Assembly: GCF_020177575.1 (NCBI RefSeq)
Contig: NZ_JAHTBK010000001.1
Span: 124,001 to 188,000 of the forward strand
DNA from: Hasllibacter sp. MH4015
GTDB taxonomy: Bacteria; Pseudomonadota; Alphaproteobacteria; Rhodobacterales; Rhodobacteraceae
DNA length: 64,000 nucleotides
Direction: 5' to 3'
The notes below the pieces were generated by a model. That model was not told the origin of the DNA. It did not search any database and worked only from the letters and a program-made list of their open reading frames with translations. Positions 33,189 through 40,489 of the stretch are shown here, one piece after another (position 1 is the first letter of the stretch; every line of letters begins with the position of its first letter). The translations under genes were made by a program, and so were the position numbers.

Positions 33189-33254
33189 ATGCGCGCCATC
33201 CTCACCATCATCGGCCTTGTCGTCGTCGTCATCGCCATTATCAATTTCCTCTGA
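33189..33254 (+). CDS. 21-residue single-span membrane microprotein
   Basis: ATG at 33189 opens a 21-codon frame ending in TGA at 33252-33254. The product is one hydrophobic helix with a single basic residue at position 2: MRAILTIIGLVVVVIAIINF plus a final leucine. GAAAGGATC upstream is a fair ribosome site. The next gene begins 11 bases on and encodes a similar peptide, which makes chance unlikely. The expected topology is N-terminus in the cytoplasm. Function unknown; such peptides often modulate membrane enzymes or respond to envelope stress. Confidence 0.6.
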   Translation: MRAILTIIGLVVVVIAIINFL

Positions 33255-33265
33255 AGGAGGATCCG

Positions 33266-33340
33266 ATGCGTAATATTCTTTATCTGGTCGGCCTGATTGT
33301 TGTCGTTCTGGTGATCCTGCGTCTCGCCGGGATCATGTAG
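33266..33340 (+). CDS. 24-residue single-span membrane microprotein
   Basis: ATG at 33266 opens a 24-codon frame ending in TAG at 33338-33340. A perfect AGGAGG ribosome site lies six bases upstream, one of the strongest in the window. The peptide starts MRNILYLVGLIVVVLVILRL and ends AGIM. It shares the M-R-x-I-L-x-x-x-G-L-I/V-V-V-V pattern with the preceding 21-residue product, so the two are probably paralogues. A terminator follows 37 bases downstream. Function unknown. Confidence 0.65.
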   Translation: MRNILYLVGLIVVVLVILRLAGIM

Positions 33341-33377
33341 ACCGCGCAAGGCTGCGCACATCACGAACATGAGGCAT

Positions 33378-33402
33378 GGGCCGGTCATCGAGCCGGCCCT
33401 TT
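33378..33402 (+). terminator. Terminator after the microprotein pair
   Basis: GGGCCGG (33378-33384) pairs with CCGGCCC (33393-33399) around an eight-base loop, followed by TTTG. A short T tract, but a solid GC stem; it may also serve the convergent gene ending at 33434. Confidence 0.65.
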
Positions 33403-33433
33403 GTCGTGGGGCACGGGAAATTGGTCTGCGGAC

Positions 33434-34051
33434 CTACTCCACCACCTCGCGGCGCGCGTCCCCGAACGCATCGAGCGGGACGCGCGTGAGGTTGTAGGTG
33501 ATCGTCCCCAGCGGCGCGGGCAGCGCCACGTTTTGCTGCATGCTGTCCCCGGAACATGAATAGCTGATGACCGGGTTGAACGTGTTCTCCGGCACCGCGA
33601 AAAGCGGCACGGTCGTCGATTCTCCGTTCGTGGTGACGGTCATTTCCCCGTTCAGGTTGCCAAGCGCGCCGGGCAGGTAGCACAGGTCGAGCGTTCCGCC
33701 GATGGCCGAGATGTAGCCCGCGGTCGTCACGGTCTGGCCCACCATCTCGAACGAGGTGACGTCGCCTTCGCTGTCGACGAAAGTGGCGAAGCCGTCGGCG
33801 GTGATGGGAAACGTCTCGAAAAACCCGTCATCGTAGATGATCATCGCAACCGGCACGCCGAAGCTGCTGAAATTCGCGGCGACATTGTCGGGCATGGAGC
33901 GCATCGCCTGCTCCAGCGCCTGGGGGATGGTGGACGATCCGACCCACGCGCCCACCAGGCAGGTCTCCAACGGGCCGGACGGGGCCTCGCAAACCGGTTG
34001 CGCAAGGGCGGGGGTTGCGGAAAGCAGCAGCAGGGGCAGGGTCAGACGCAT
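33434..34051 (-). CDS. Exported protein of unknown function
   Basis: A 205-residue protein with a signal peptide (MRLTLPLLLLSATPALA, cleavage before QPVCEA). The mature protein has four cysteines (VCEA, ETCL, DLCYLP, YSCSG), which suggests two disulfides in the periplasm. The pattern is beta-rich, including a stretch VTTAGYISAIGGTLDLCYL. The ATG at 34051 is favoured over 34099 because the signal peptide starts there. No family recognised. It lies 60 bases downstream of the ArsR gene, possibly co-transcribed. Confidence 0.6.
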   Translation of the reverse strand: MRLTLPLLLLSATPALAQPVCEAPSGPLETCLVGAWVGSSTIPQALEQAMRSMPDNVAANFSSFGVPVAMIIYDDGFFETFPITADGFATFVDSEGDVTSFEMVGQTVTTAGYISAIGGTLDLCYLPGALGNLNGEMTVTTNGESTTVPLFAVPENTFNPVISYSCSGDSMQQNVALPAPLGTITYNLTRVPLDAFGDARREVVE

Positions 34052-34111
34052 AGCGCGGGTCCTTTCGCTTTGCCCGACCCTAACACGAAACCACGGCACG
34101 GCGCGGGTACG

Positions 34112-34438
34112 TTATTCCCCACCCAACTCGCGTTCCAAAAACGCCTCGAACGCATCGAGGTTTATCGGCTCGAACTGCCCGAAGCCCTGCATCCAGACGG
34201 AGGCGCCCTTCATTGCGTCGGGGTCCAGCTTGCACCATTTCACCCGCCCGCGTTTTTCCTGGGTGATGAGGCCCGCATTCGTCAAAACACCAAGGTGCTT
34301 GGAGATCGCGGCCAGGCTCATGTCGAAGGGGTCCGCCACGTCGGTGACGGCCATGTCATCCTCCAGCAGCATTTGCAGGATGGCGCGCCGTGTGGGGTCG
34401 GCGAGCGCGGCAAAGACGGTGTCGAGCGTGGGGGCCAT
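34112..34438 (-). CDS. ArsR/SmtB-family regulator
   Basis: A 108-residue winged helix protein: TVFAALADPTRRAILQMLLE (helix one), MSLAAISKHLGVLTNAGLI (recognition region), then the wing KRGRVKWCKLDP and a tail rich in aromatic residues. The type, with FEPINLDAFEAFLERE-like tails, is usually linked to SRPBCC/AHSA1 genes, but none is next to it here. No metal site. A perfect inverted repeat at 34469-34484 lies 31 bases upstream of its start and is the likely operator. Divergent from the Fo ATP synthase operon. Confidence 0.88.
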   Translation of the reverse strand: MAPTLDTVFAALADPTRRAILQMLLEDDMAVTDVADPFDMSLAAISKHLGVLTNAGLITQEKRGRVKWCKLDPDAMKGASVWMQGFGQFEPINLDAFEAFLERELGGE

Positions 34439-34468
34439 GGGGCGATTAGGCCCGCTTGGCGTCGATCG

Positions 34469-34484
34469 TCAACCAGATGGTTGA
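34469..34484. promoter_or_regulatory. Perfect inverted repeat, probable ArsR operator
   Basis: TCAACCA-GA-TGGTTGA has perfect seven-base arms. It lies upstream of the ArsR start. CAACCA-N2-TGGTTG is a motif I recall from other ArsR genes of this type. It is about 90 bases upstream of the proposed atpI promoter, so an effect on the Fo operon is possible but less likely. Confidence 0.65.
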
Positions 34485-34574
34485 ATATGGCTATGCGGCC
34501 ACGGACCGGATGCGCGAATGTCGCGCCCCGCATTTGCGTATGAATTTCAATGACTTGACGTATCTCGCGGCGCG

Positions 34575-34603
34575 TTGACTCTGCCGCCCCCCGCGCCTAG
34601 CTT
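34575..34603 (+). promoter_or_regulatory. Probable promoter of the atpIBEF'F operon
   Basis: TTGACT at 34575-34580, 17 bases, then TAGCTT at 34598-34603. The spacing is ideal and the -35 box is near consensus. A start near 34610 would give a leader of roughly 26 bases before the atpI ATG. Confidence 0.55.
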
Positions 34604-34635
34604 CCGCGCAACTTCCATCGGGGGTGTTTCGGGCC

Positions 34636-34968
34636 ATGGCCGAGAGTGACGAGGATCGCCTGCGCGCGCTTGAAGCGCGGATCGCGGCGGCCAAGTCGAA
34701 GGCCGATCCCGAACGCGACCATATGGAGGAGCATTATTCCCAGGCGCAGCTGGCCTGGCGGATGGTGATCGAGCTGGTGGCCGGTTTGGGCATCGGTTTT
34801 GGCATAGGCTACGGGCTCGACTGGGCGTTGGGCACCACCCCGTGGCTGATGGTCGTGTTTGTAATTCTGGGTTTCATCGCCGGGGTCAGGACCATGATCC
34901 GCTCGGCGCAGGAAATCCAAAAGGCCGCGGAAGACCGCGCAAGGACGGAGACGCACGATGGCGACTGA
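34636..34968 (+). CDS. atpI: ATP synthase accessory protein AtpI
   Basis: A 110-residue membrane protein of the AtpI/AtpZ kind. A charged N-terminal region ([20 protein letters not shown]) is followed by two spans (about 46-66 and 73-93). It helps assemble the c-ring in some bacteria. A GTG four codons upstream (34624) is an alternative start. It is the first gene of the Fo operon and overlaps the start of atpB by 11 bases. Confidence 0.88.
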   Translation: MAESDEDRLRALEARIAAAKSKADPERDHMEEHYSQAQLAWRMVIELVAGLGIGFGIGYGLDWALGTTPWLMVVFVILGFIAGVRTMIRSAQEIQKAAEDRARTETHDGD

Positions 34969-35806
34969 GAGCACCAACACCGACGCCAAGGGTGGCGCGG
35001 GCAAGATGATCTTCTTCGTTCTGATCGGCCTGGCCGTCCTGGCGTTCATCGCGGCGCTGATGGACGATTACGAGGGCGGGCTGTCGATCCACCCGATGGA
35101 TCAGTTCATCGTCTCGCCGGTCTTCGGCGACGGTCCGGTGGGCATGTTCACTGTCACCAACGCGACGCTGTGGATGGCGCTGGCGGTCCTGTCGGTGATC
35201 TTGCTGATGGTCGTGGGGACCCGCGGGCGTGCCGTGATCCCGTCGCGCAGCCAGTCCATCGCGGAGCTTGCCTACGGCTTCGTGCGCAACATGGTGGAGG
35301 ACGTGGCAGGCAAGGACGCGCTGCCGTACTTCCCCTATATCTTCACGCTCTTCCTCTACATCCTGTTCGCCAACTTCCTGGGCCTGATCCCCGGCAGCTT
35401 CACCACGACCTCGCATATCGCGGTCACCGCGATCCTTGCCGGCGCGGTGTTCCTGACGGTGACGATCCTGGGCTTCGTCAAGAACGGCGCGGGCTTCCTG
35501 AGCCTGTTCTGGGTGTCGTCCGCGCCGCTGGCGCTGCGCCCGATCCTTGCCGTGATCGAGCTGATTTCCTACTTCGTGCGCCCCGTCAGCCATTCCATTC
35601 GTCTGGCCGGTAACGTCATGGCGGGCCACGCGGTCCTCAAGGTGTTCGCAGGGTTCGCGGGCGCGCTTGGCCTGGCCGGGATCGCGCCGATCATCGGTGT
35701 GGTCGCGATCTACGGCCTCGAAGTCCTCGTGTCGGCCATCCAGGCCTACGTGTTCACAATCCTGACGTGTGTCTACCTCAAGGACGCGCTTCACCCGCAT
35801 CACTAA
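34958..35806 (+). CDS. atpB: ATP synthase Fo subunit a
   Basis: A 282-residue inner-membrane subunit that forms the proton half-channels next to the c-ring. The essential arginine lies in [14 protein letters not shown], and the terminal helix has [20 protein letters not shown]. The N-terminus includes [14 protein letters not shown], typical of alphaproteobacterial a subunits. Five to six spans. atpE follows after 57 bases. Codon composition fits a highly expressed gene. Confidence 0.96.
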   Translation: MATESTNTDAKGGAGKMIFFVLIGLAVLAFIAALMDDYEGGLSIHPMDQFIVSPVFGDGPVGMFTVTNATLWMALAVLSVILLMVVGTRGRAVIPSRSQSIAELAYGFVRNMVEDVAGKDALPYFPYIFTLFLYILFANFLGLIPGSFTTTSHIAVTAILAGAVFLTVTILGFVKNGAGFLSLFWVSSAPLALRPILAVIELISYFVRPVSHSIRLAGNVMAGHAVLKVFAGFAGALGLAGIAPIIGVVAIYGLEVLVSAIQAYVFTILTCVYLKDALHPHH

Positions 35807-35863
35807 TTCGGCTCGGGCGGACCTGCCCGGACGATCGAAACTTCCAACGTAAGGAGATACATC

Positions 35864-36100
35864 ATGGAAGGCGATATCGCACAAATGGGTCAATTCATCG
35901 GTGCCGGCCTGGCCGCCATCGGTTCCGGCGCCGCCGCTATCGGTGTGGGCCACGTGGCGGGGAACTTCCTTGCCGGCGCCCTGCGCAACCCGTCCGCGGC
36001 TGGTGGTCAGACCGCAACCCTCTTCATCGGCATCGCATTCGCCGAGGCGCTGGGCATCTTCGCCTTCCTCGTCGCGCTGCTGCTGATGTTCGCTGTCTGA
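35864..36100 (+). CDS. atpE: ATP synthase Fo subunit c
   Basis: A 78-residue two-helix hairpin; a ring of these rotates as protons pass. The proton-carrying carboxylate is E61 in [13 protein letters not shown], and the polar loop is [10 protein letters not shown]. Helix one has the glycine-rich [17 protein letters not shown] packing motif. AAGGAGATACATC upstream gives a good ribosome site. Proton specificity is likely because no Na+ site (Q/E-x-x-T pair in helix one) is evident. Confidence 0.97.
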   Translation: MEGDIAQMGQFIGAGLAAIGSGAAAIGVGHVAGNFLAGALRNPSAAGGQTATLFIGIAFAEALGIFAFLVALLLMFAV

Positions 36101-36188
36101 AGACACGGCGAACCACGATCCTTACGTCGGGCGCGCCATCCTTTCGCGGTGGCGCGCCACGTAAATCCGGCCCAGTTGGAGAAGACAC

Positions 36189-36746
36189 ATGGCTGACGAA
36201 GTCACACTCGGAGATGTCGAACACGGCGTGGAAGGCGGGCCGCCCGAGGCGCCCGGTATGCCGCAGCTCGATTTCTCGACCTTCGACAACCAGATCTTCT
36301 GGCTGATCCTGACCCTGCTTGCGATCTACTTCGTCCTGTCGAAGATCGCGCTGCCGCGCATCTCTGCCGTGATCGCCGAGCGGCAGGGCACGCTCACCAA
36401 TGACCTGGCCGCCGCCGAGGACCTCAAGCGTCAGGCGGCCGAGGCCGAGGAAAGCTACAACACCGCGCTTGCCAATGCGCGCGCCGAATCCCAGCGCATC
36501 GCGCAGGAGACGCGGGACGAAATTCAGGCGCAGCTCCAGGTGGAGATCGACAAGGCGGATGCGGCCATCGCCGCCAAGACCGCCGAGTCCACCGACCGCA
36601 TCGCCGAGATCGAGGCCAGCGCCGTCGCCACCGCCGAAGAGGTGGCCCGAGACGTCGCCGCAGAAATCGTCCAGGCCCTGTCGCCCGGGCAGGACGTCGA
36701 CACGAAGGCGATTGCCGATGCTGTCGCAAACCGGGTCAGGGGGTAA
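36189..36746 (+). CDS. atpF': ATP synthase Fo subunit b-prime
   Basis: A 185-residue peripheral-stalk subunit. After a soluble N-terminal stretch with several acidic and proline residues, one membrane span lies at about 34-54 (NQIFWLILTLLAIYFVLSKI). A long heptad-type helix follows (LTNDLAAAEDLKRQAAEAEE) to residue 160. The next gene encodes the standard b subunit, so the stalk is a b/b' heterodimer as in phototrophs and many alphaproteobacteria. It ends four bases before that gene. Confidence 0.93.
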   Translation: MADEVTLGDVEHGVEGGPPEAPGMPQLDFSTFDNQIFWLILTLLAIYFVLSKIALPRISAVIAERQGTLTNDLAAAEDLKRQAAEAEESYNTALANARAESQRIAQETRDEIQAQLQVEIDKADAAIAAKTAESTDRIAEIEASAVATAEEVARDVAAEIVQALSPGQDVDTKAIADAVANRVRG

Positions 36747-36750
36747 GAAC

Positions 36751-37323
36751 ATGCGTTACTTGATGGTATTGCCCGCCCTGATCGCCACGCCCGCCTTCGC
36801 CGCCGAAGACGGGTATGAGCCGGGCTATGGCCTGGTGTCGCTGTTCAACACCGACTGGGTCGTCCTGATCGGTTTCCTGACCTTCCTGTCGATCCTGTTC
36901 TATTTCGGGGTCCCCGCCATGTTGGGCCGGATGCTGGACCAGCGGGCCGAGGGCATCAAATCCGAACTGGACGAGGCCCGCGCTCTTCGGGAAGAGGCAC
37001 AGACGCTGCTGGCCTCCTACGAGCGCAAGGCCCGCGAGGTGGAGGACCAAAGCGCACGGATCGTGGCGGAGGCGAAGTCCAACGCCGAGGATGCCGCCGC
37101 CGAGGCGAAGGTTGAGATCGAACGCTCCATCGCGCGCCGCCTTGCCGCCGCCGAGGAGCAGATCGCCAATGCGGAAGCCAAGGCCGCCCGCGCCGTGCGT
37201 GATCGCGCGGCCTCCGTCGCCGTGGCCGCCGCGGCAGAAGTCATCGCCGGAAACACCAGCGCCGCCGACCAGAACAAACTGATCGACGACGCCATCGAAG
37301 AGGTTGGGCGCAAGCTGCACTGA
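36751..37323 (+). CDS. atpF: ATP synthase Fo subunit b
   Basis: A 190-residue peripheral-stalk subunit. It has a signal-like start (MRYLMVLPALIATPAFAA) that may be cleaved, then a membrane span with TDWVVLIGFLTFLSILFYFG and a long charged coiled coil (SELDEARALREEAQTLLASY) that binds delta/F1. The ATG at 36751 lies four bases after the b-prime stop. An overlapping longer frame from 36400 is only the shadow of the upstream gene. It ends the operon; a terminator follows. No F1 genes are in the window. Confidence 0.95.
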   Translation: MRYLMVLPALIATPAFAAEDGYEPGYGLVSLFNTDWVVLIGFLTFLSILFYFGVPAMLGRMLDQRAEGIKSELDEARALREEAQTLLASYERKAREVEDQSARIVAEAKSNAEDAAAEAKVEIERSIARRLAAAEEQIANAEAKAARAVRDRAASVAVAAAAEVIAGNTSAADQNKLIDDAIEEVGRKLH

Positions 37324-37349
37324 GCCTGCCGATTGAAATTACCCATTAG

Positions 37350-37380
37350 AGGCCTCGCCATTGCGGCGGGGCCTTCTTCG
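37350..37380 (+). terminator. Terminator of the Fo operon
   Basis: GGCCTCGCC (37351-37359) pairs with GGCGGGGCC (37365-37373) with one wobble pair, followed by TTCTTCGTTT. It lies 27 bases after the atpF stop. Confidence 0.8.
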
Positions 37381-37397
37381 TTTGGGCTGCGCTTTGC

Positions 37398-38387
37398 CTA
37401 GCCGTGTCTGGACCGGTAGCTCGGCACAGGATCGCCGGGCGCATCCGTCGCTGCATAGACGCCCCTTGCAATCGCGCGGGCAAGGCAGAGTGCGGCCACG
37501 TGCCCGAGCATCAGGGGATCGGCGCCGTCGTCGCGCAACGGCACCGCCCCGGTCGATGCCGCGAAGACCAGGTCGCCATCCATCGGTGTGTGGCTGGGAT
37601 AGATCGCGCGCGCCATGCCGTCATGGGCCGCGATCGCCACCCGCGTCGCCTGCGCCTGGGTCAGCGCGGCATCGGTGGCGACGATGGCGATGGTGGTGTT
37701 GCGGGCCTCCCCGCCTTTGACCGGCGGAATCGCGGTAGGATCGAAGGTGGGGGCGGGGCCATGCCCGCCGAATTCCCCGTCCATCTCGAACGGCGCGGCC
37801 CAGAAATGCGGGCTGTCTCCAACACAAACCCGACCCAGCGCGTTTACCGCCACCAGCGCGCCGATTGTATACGGCCCGTAGGTTGCCGAGGCGGAGCCGA
37901 GCCCACCCTTGCGGTCCGCAATCAACGCACCAGTACCCGCGCCCGCGCTGCCGAGCGCGAAATCTGTCTCCGCGGCCTCCAACGCCTCCGCCCCCAGCCG
38001 CCGGTACGGGTTCCCCGCCCAATTCTTGTCGCCACCATTGATGAGGTCGAACAGAATCGCGCCCGGCACGATCGGCACCACCTGATCGCCGACGGCGAAG
38101 CCTCGGCCCTGCGCCCGAAGGGCGTCCGCCACGCCGGAGGCGGCATCGAGCCCGAAGGCGGAGCCGCCGGAGAGGACCAGCGCATCGGCCTGCTGCACGA
38201 TCCTGTCAGGCGCAAGTAGGTCGGTTTCGCGGGTGCCGGGCGCGCCGCCCATGACGTGCACGGCGGCGGTGAAGGGCGCATCGCCCACCAAAACGGTCGT
38301 GCCGGTCTTGATAACACCGTCCTGCGCATTTCCGACGCGGAGGCCGGTGACATCGGTGATGAGGTTGCGGGGGCCGGGGCGGATCAT
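37398..38387 (-). CDS. P1-family (S58/DmpA-like) aminopeptidase
   Basis: A 329-residue N-terminal-nucleophile-like peptidase precursor. The probable self-cleavage site is in EARNTTIAIVATD near residue 239, which would release a nucleophilic threonine (DmpA itself uses serine). LITDVTGLRVGNAQDG at the start and ALVLSGGSAFGLDAASGVAD are family blocks. Relatives cleave D-amino-acid amides or beta-peptides. The ATG at 38387 overlaps the upstream TGA. Last gene in a run of five ATGA-linked genes. Confidence 0.88.
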   Translation of the reverse strand: MIRPGPRNLITDVTGLRVGNAQDGVIKTGTTVLVGDAPFTAAVHVMGGAPGTRETDLLAPDRIVQQADALVLSGGSAFGLDAASGVADALRAQGRGFAVGDQVVPIVPGAILFDLINGGDKNWAGNPYRRLGAEALEAAETDFALGSAGAGTGALIADRKGGLGSASATYGPYTIGALVAVNALGRVCVGDSPHFWAAPFEMDGEFGGHGPAPTFDPTAIPPVKGGEARNTTIAIVATDAALTQAQATRVAIAAHDGMARAIYPSHTPMDGDLVFAASTGAVPLRDDGADPLMLGHVAALCLARAIARGVYAATDAPGDPVPSYRSRHG

Positions 38388-38713
38388 GGCGCTGCGCTCA
38401 GATGCGGGATCGTGCCGCGGAACGTGCCAAGCCGCCGCAGATGCGCGGTGTCGCCGATTGGGCATTCCGCGCCCGGGTGGGCGGCGGGCAGGATCAGGAC
38501 CACCGTGCCGTCCGACGGCAGGCCCGCCACCTGCGCCGCATCGAACCGGGCCGCGAGCCGCGCGGCGTGGTTGGCCTGGATCACCTCCACATGGGTCAGG
38601 TCGAGGTTCGGGGCTTCGTCCAGAAGATGGGCGAAGACCAGCGGCTGGCTGGCGAACTCGCCCGCCAAAACCGTGATGTCGGCGGGCAGGTCACGGCGGG
38701 TATAATCGCTCAC
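38384..38713 (-). CDS. Conserved-looking small protein of unknown function
   Basis: A 109-residue soluble protein without signal peptide or membrane span. It has a mixed alpha/beta look: DLPADITVLAGEFASQPLVF, LTHVEVIQANHAARLAARFD and TVVLILPAAHPGAECPIGDT. One cysteine and several histidines are present, with no recognisable site. It overlaps the cupin gene upstream and the peptidase gene downstream by ATGA, so it is certainly translated if they are. It may be a partner or a dedicated enzyme of the same pathway. Confidence 0.65.
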   Translation of the reverse strand: MSDYTRRDLPADITVLAGEFASQPLVFAHLLDEAPNLDLTHVEVIQANHAARLAARFDAAQVAGLPSDGTVVLILPAAHPGAECPIGDTAHLRRLGTFRGTIPHLSAAP

Positions 38714-39060
38714 AACATTTCCTTCACGACCGCCGTTTCCGCGTCGCCGGTATTGGGCGTGCCCGCCGGTTCGATCAGCATCAGGTGTGCCTCCGCCCGC
38801 GCGACGGGGCGGTGTTCGACGCCCTTGGGCACCACGAACATCTCACCCTCCCGCAGGGTCACGGTGCGGTCGCGCATCTCGATATCCACTTCGCCCTTAA
38901 GGACGAGGAACAGGTCATCGGTGTCGGGATGGGAATGCCAGACGAATTCCCCTTCGACCTTCACCACCATCAGGTCGTGGCCATTGAACTGGCCGACGAT
39001 CTTGGGGCTCCAATGCTCCGAGAATTGGCTGAGCTTGTCGGCAAGGTTGATCGCACTCAT
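38710..39060 (-). CDS. Cupin-domain protein
   Basis: A 116-residue single-domain cupin. Motif one is FVWHSHPDTDDLFLVLKGEV (metal ligands H, H, E-like D and later), motif two is VPKGVEHRPVARAEAHLMLI with a histidine. A monocupin of this size may be a small dioxygenase, an isomerase or a binding protein. It overlaps the SDR gene upstream and the 109-residue gene downstream by ATGA. The start at 39060 is chosen for that overlap. Confidence 0.87.
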   Translation of the reverse strand: MSAINLADKLSQFSEHWSPKIVGQFNGHDLMVVKVEGEFVWHSHPDTDDLFLVLKGEVDIEMRDRTVTLREGEMFVVPKGVEHRPVARAEAHLMLIEPAGTPNTGDAETAVVKEML

Positions 39061-39797
39061 ATGCAGCGCCCTCCGTCCACTTCCATCGCCACGCCCGTCA
39101 CCATGCTGGCCGCGTCGGAACACAGGAACGCCGCCGCCTCCCCCATGTCATCGGGGGTCGAGAACCGGCCGATCGGGATGGTGGACAGGAACTTGGCCCG
39201 CGTCTCCGGCGTGTCCTCCCCCATGAAACTGGCCAGGAGCGGCGTTTCCCCCGCCACGGGGCAAAGCGCATTGACGCGGATCCTATCGGGGGCAAGCTCC
39301 ACTGCCATGGTCTTCGTGGCCGTGATCATCCAGCCCTTGGAGGCATTGTACCAGTTTAACCGGGGACGCGGGGACAGGCCGGCGGTTGACGCGATGTTCA
39401 GGATCGCCCCGCCGCCCGCCGCCTTCATCAGGGGCACGATGTGGCGCGCGGTCAGGTAGACGGATTTCGCGTTCACGGCGAGGACACGGTCGAACTCCTC
39501 CTCGCTCACCTCTTCCAGCGGGGTGGGCATGTGGGTGATGCCCGCATTGTTCACCAGGATGTCGATCCGGCCCCAGGCGTCCATGGCGGCGCCGGTCATC
39601 GCGGCCACCTCCGGCCCGGCAGAGACGTCGACGCAGCAGGCCACGCCACCGATTTCCGTGGCGATGTCTTCCGCCGCCTCCGCATTGAGGTCCGCGACCA
39701 TCACCTTTGCACCTTCGCGCGCGAAGATACGCGCAATGCCCGCGCCGAACCCCGATGCGGCCCCCGTGACGATGGCCGTCTTTCCCTCAAGCCTCAT
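39057..39797 (-). CDS. Short-chain dehydrogenase/reductase
   Basis: A 246-residue classical SDR. The nucleotide-binding motif TGAASGFG is at 11-18, NNAG near 86, the catalytic Ser in NIASTAGLS, and the YxxxK pair in WYNASKGW near 150. D38 after the second strand (VMVADLN) suggests NAD(H) rather than NADP(H). Closest in type to FabG-like or glucose/3-hydroxyacid dehydrogenase-like SDRs, with no substrate implied. Coupled to both neighbours by ATGA overlaps. Confidence 0.92.
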   Translation of the reverse strand: MRLEGKTAIVTGAASGFGAGIARIFAREGAKVMVADLNAEAAEDIATEIGGVACCVDVSAGPEVAAMTGAAMDAWGRIDILVNNAGITHMPTPLEEVSEEEFDRVLAVNAKSVYLTARHIVPLMKAAGGGAILNIASTAGLSPRPRLNWYNASKGWMITATKTMAVELAPDRIRVNALCPVAGETPLLASFMGEDTPETRAKFLSTIPIGRFSTPDDMGEAAAFLCSDAASMVTGVAMEVDGGRCI

Positions 39798-40354
39798 GGC
39801 GAAACGCCTCCCTCTGTCCTGACCTCTGCCCTGTGCAGATCAATCTTCCGCCCGCGCCGGATCGGGAAGACCGCTGCGATCAGGCCAAGCGCGCCCGCGA
39901 GGTAGCTTGCATCATGCATGAAGCCCGCGCGCAGGAAATCGGACCGGGTGGGTCCGTCGCGGAAATTCAGATAGGGGTCCAGAAGCCCGGTCGTGTCGGC
40001 CACCAACCCACCGATCAACCCGGCCAGCGCCCCGAACGTGGCCAGGAAGATCACCGTGAAGACCGCGCCGCACCCGGCAGCGAAATAGGTCCGCGCGCTT
40101 GGCACGGCGAAGAGCCCGTAGAGAAACGCGGGCAGCCCGATGATCGGGCCCATCCACCAGCTCGCCATCACACCGACATAGGCCGCGCCGAGGCGTGGGG
40201 GCGTGCCGTCCGCGATCTGGAACTGGTCGAACTTGAACGCGGTGAAATATGTCGGCCCCATCGTGTAGCTCAACTGGTTGTGCAGCGCGCCGAACAAGGC
40301 CGCCGCCAGCGCCGCGATGCCTAACAACAGGAAAAAGATCGGAAATTTGCCCAA
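39794..40354 (-). CDS. Four-helix membrane protein of unknown function
   Basis: A 186-residue protein with four membrane spans (about 5-24, 57-80, 91-120, 147-163). The loop between the first two helices carries SYTMGPTYFTAFKFDQF, and there is a polar stretch DPYLNFRDGPTRSDFLRAGF before helix four. The start is a TTG at 40354 after an AGGAGA ribosome site; no ATG is available nearby. It heads the five-gene ATGA-linked run and might be a transporter for the pathway, although four spans and no motif give little support. Confidence 0.65.
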   Translation of the reverse strand: MGKFPIFFLLLGIAALAAALFGALHNQLSYTMGPTYFTAFKFDQFQIADGTPPRLGAAYVGVMASWWMGPIIGLPAFLYGLFAVPSARTYFAAGCGAVFTVIFLATFGALAGLIGGLVADTTGLLDPYLNFRDGPTRSDFLRAGFMHDASYLAGALGLIAAVFPIRRGRKIDLHRAEVRTEGGVSP

Positions 40355-40417
40355 GCGCCCCGTCTCCTCTTCGCGCGTGGCAAAGGTAGCGGGCCGCGCC
40401 GATCCCGTCCATGCCCG

Positions 40418-40477
40418 CCCCTCTTTGCTTCGAAAATACCTCCGGGGGAGTCCGCAAGGACGGGGGCAGAGCCCCCT
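40418..40477 (-). repeat. GC-rich intergenic repeat, copy C
   Basis: On the minus strand it reads AGGGGGCTCTGCCCCCGTCC, TTGCGGACTCCCCCGGAGGT, ATTTTCGAAGCAAAGAGGGG. It shares a long near-identical core with copy A (CTGCCCCCGTCC and TGCGGACTCCCCCGG) and its tail with copy B. Unlike A, B and D it lies between two co-directional genes, after the aldehyde dehydrogenase stop. Confidence 0.8.
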
Positions 40478-40489
40478 GAAGGAAAGGCT

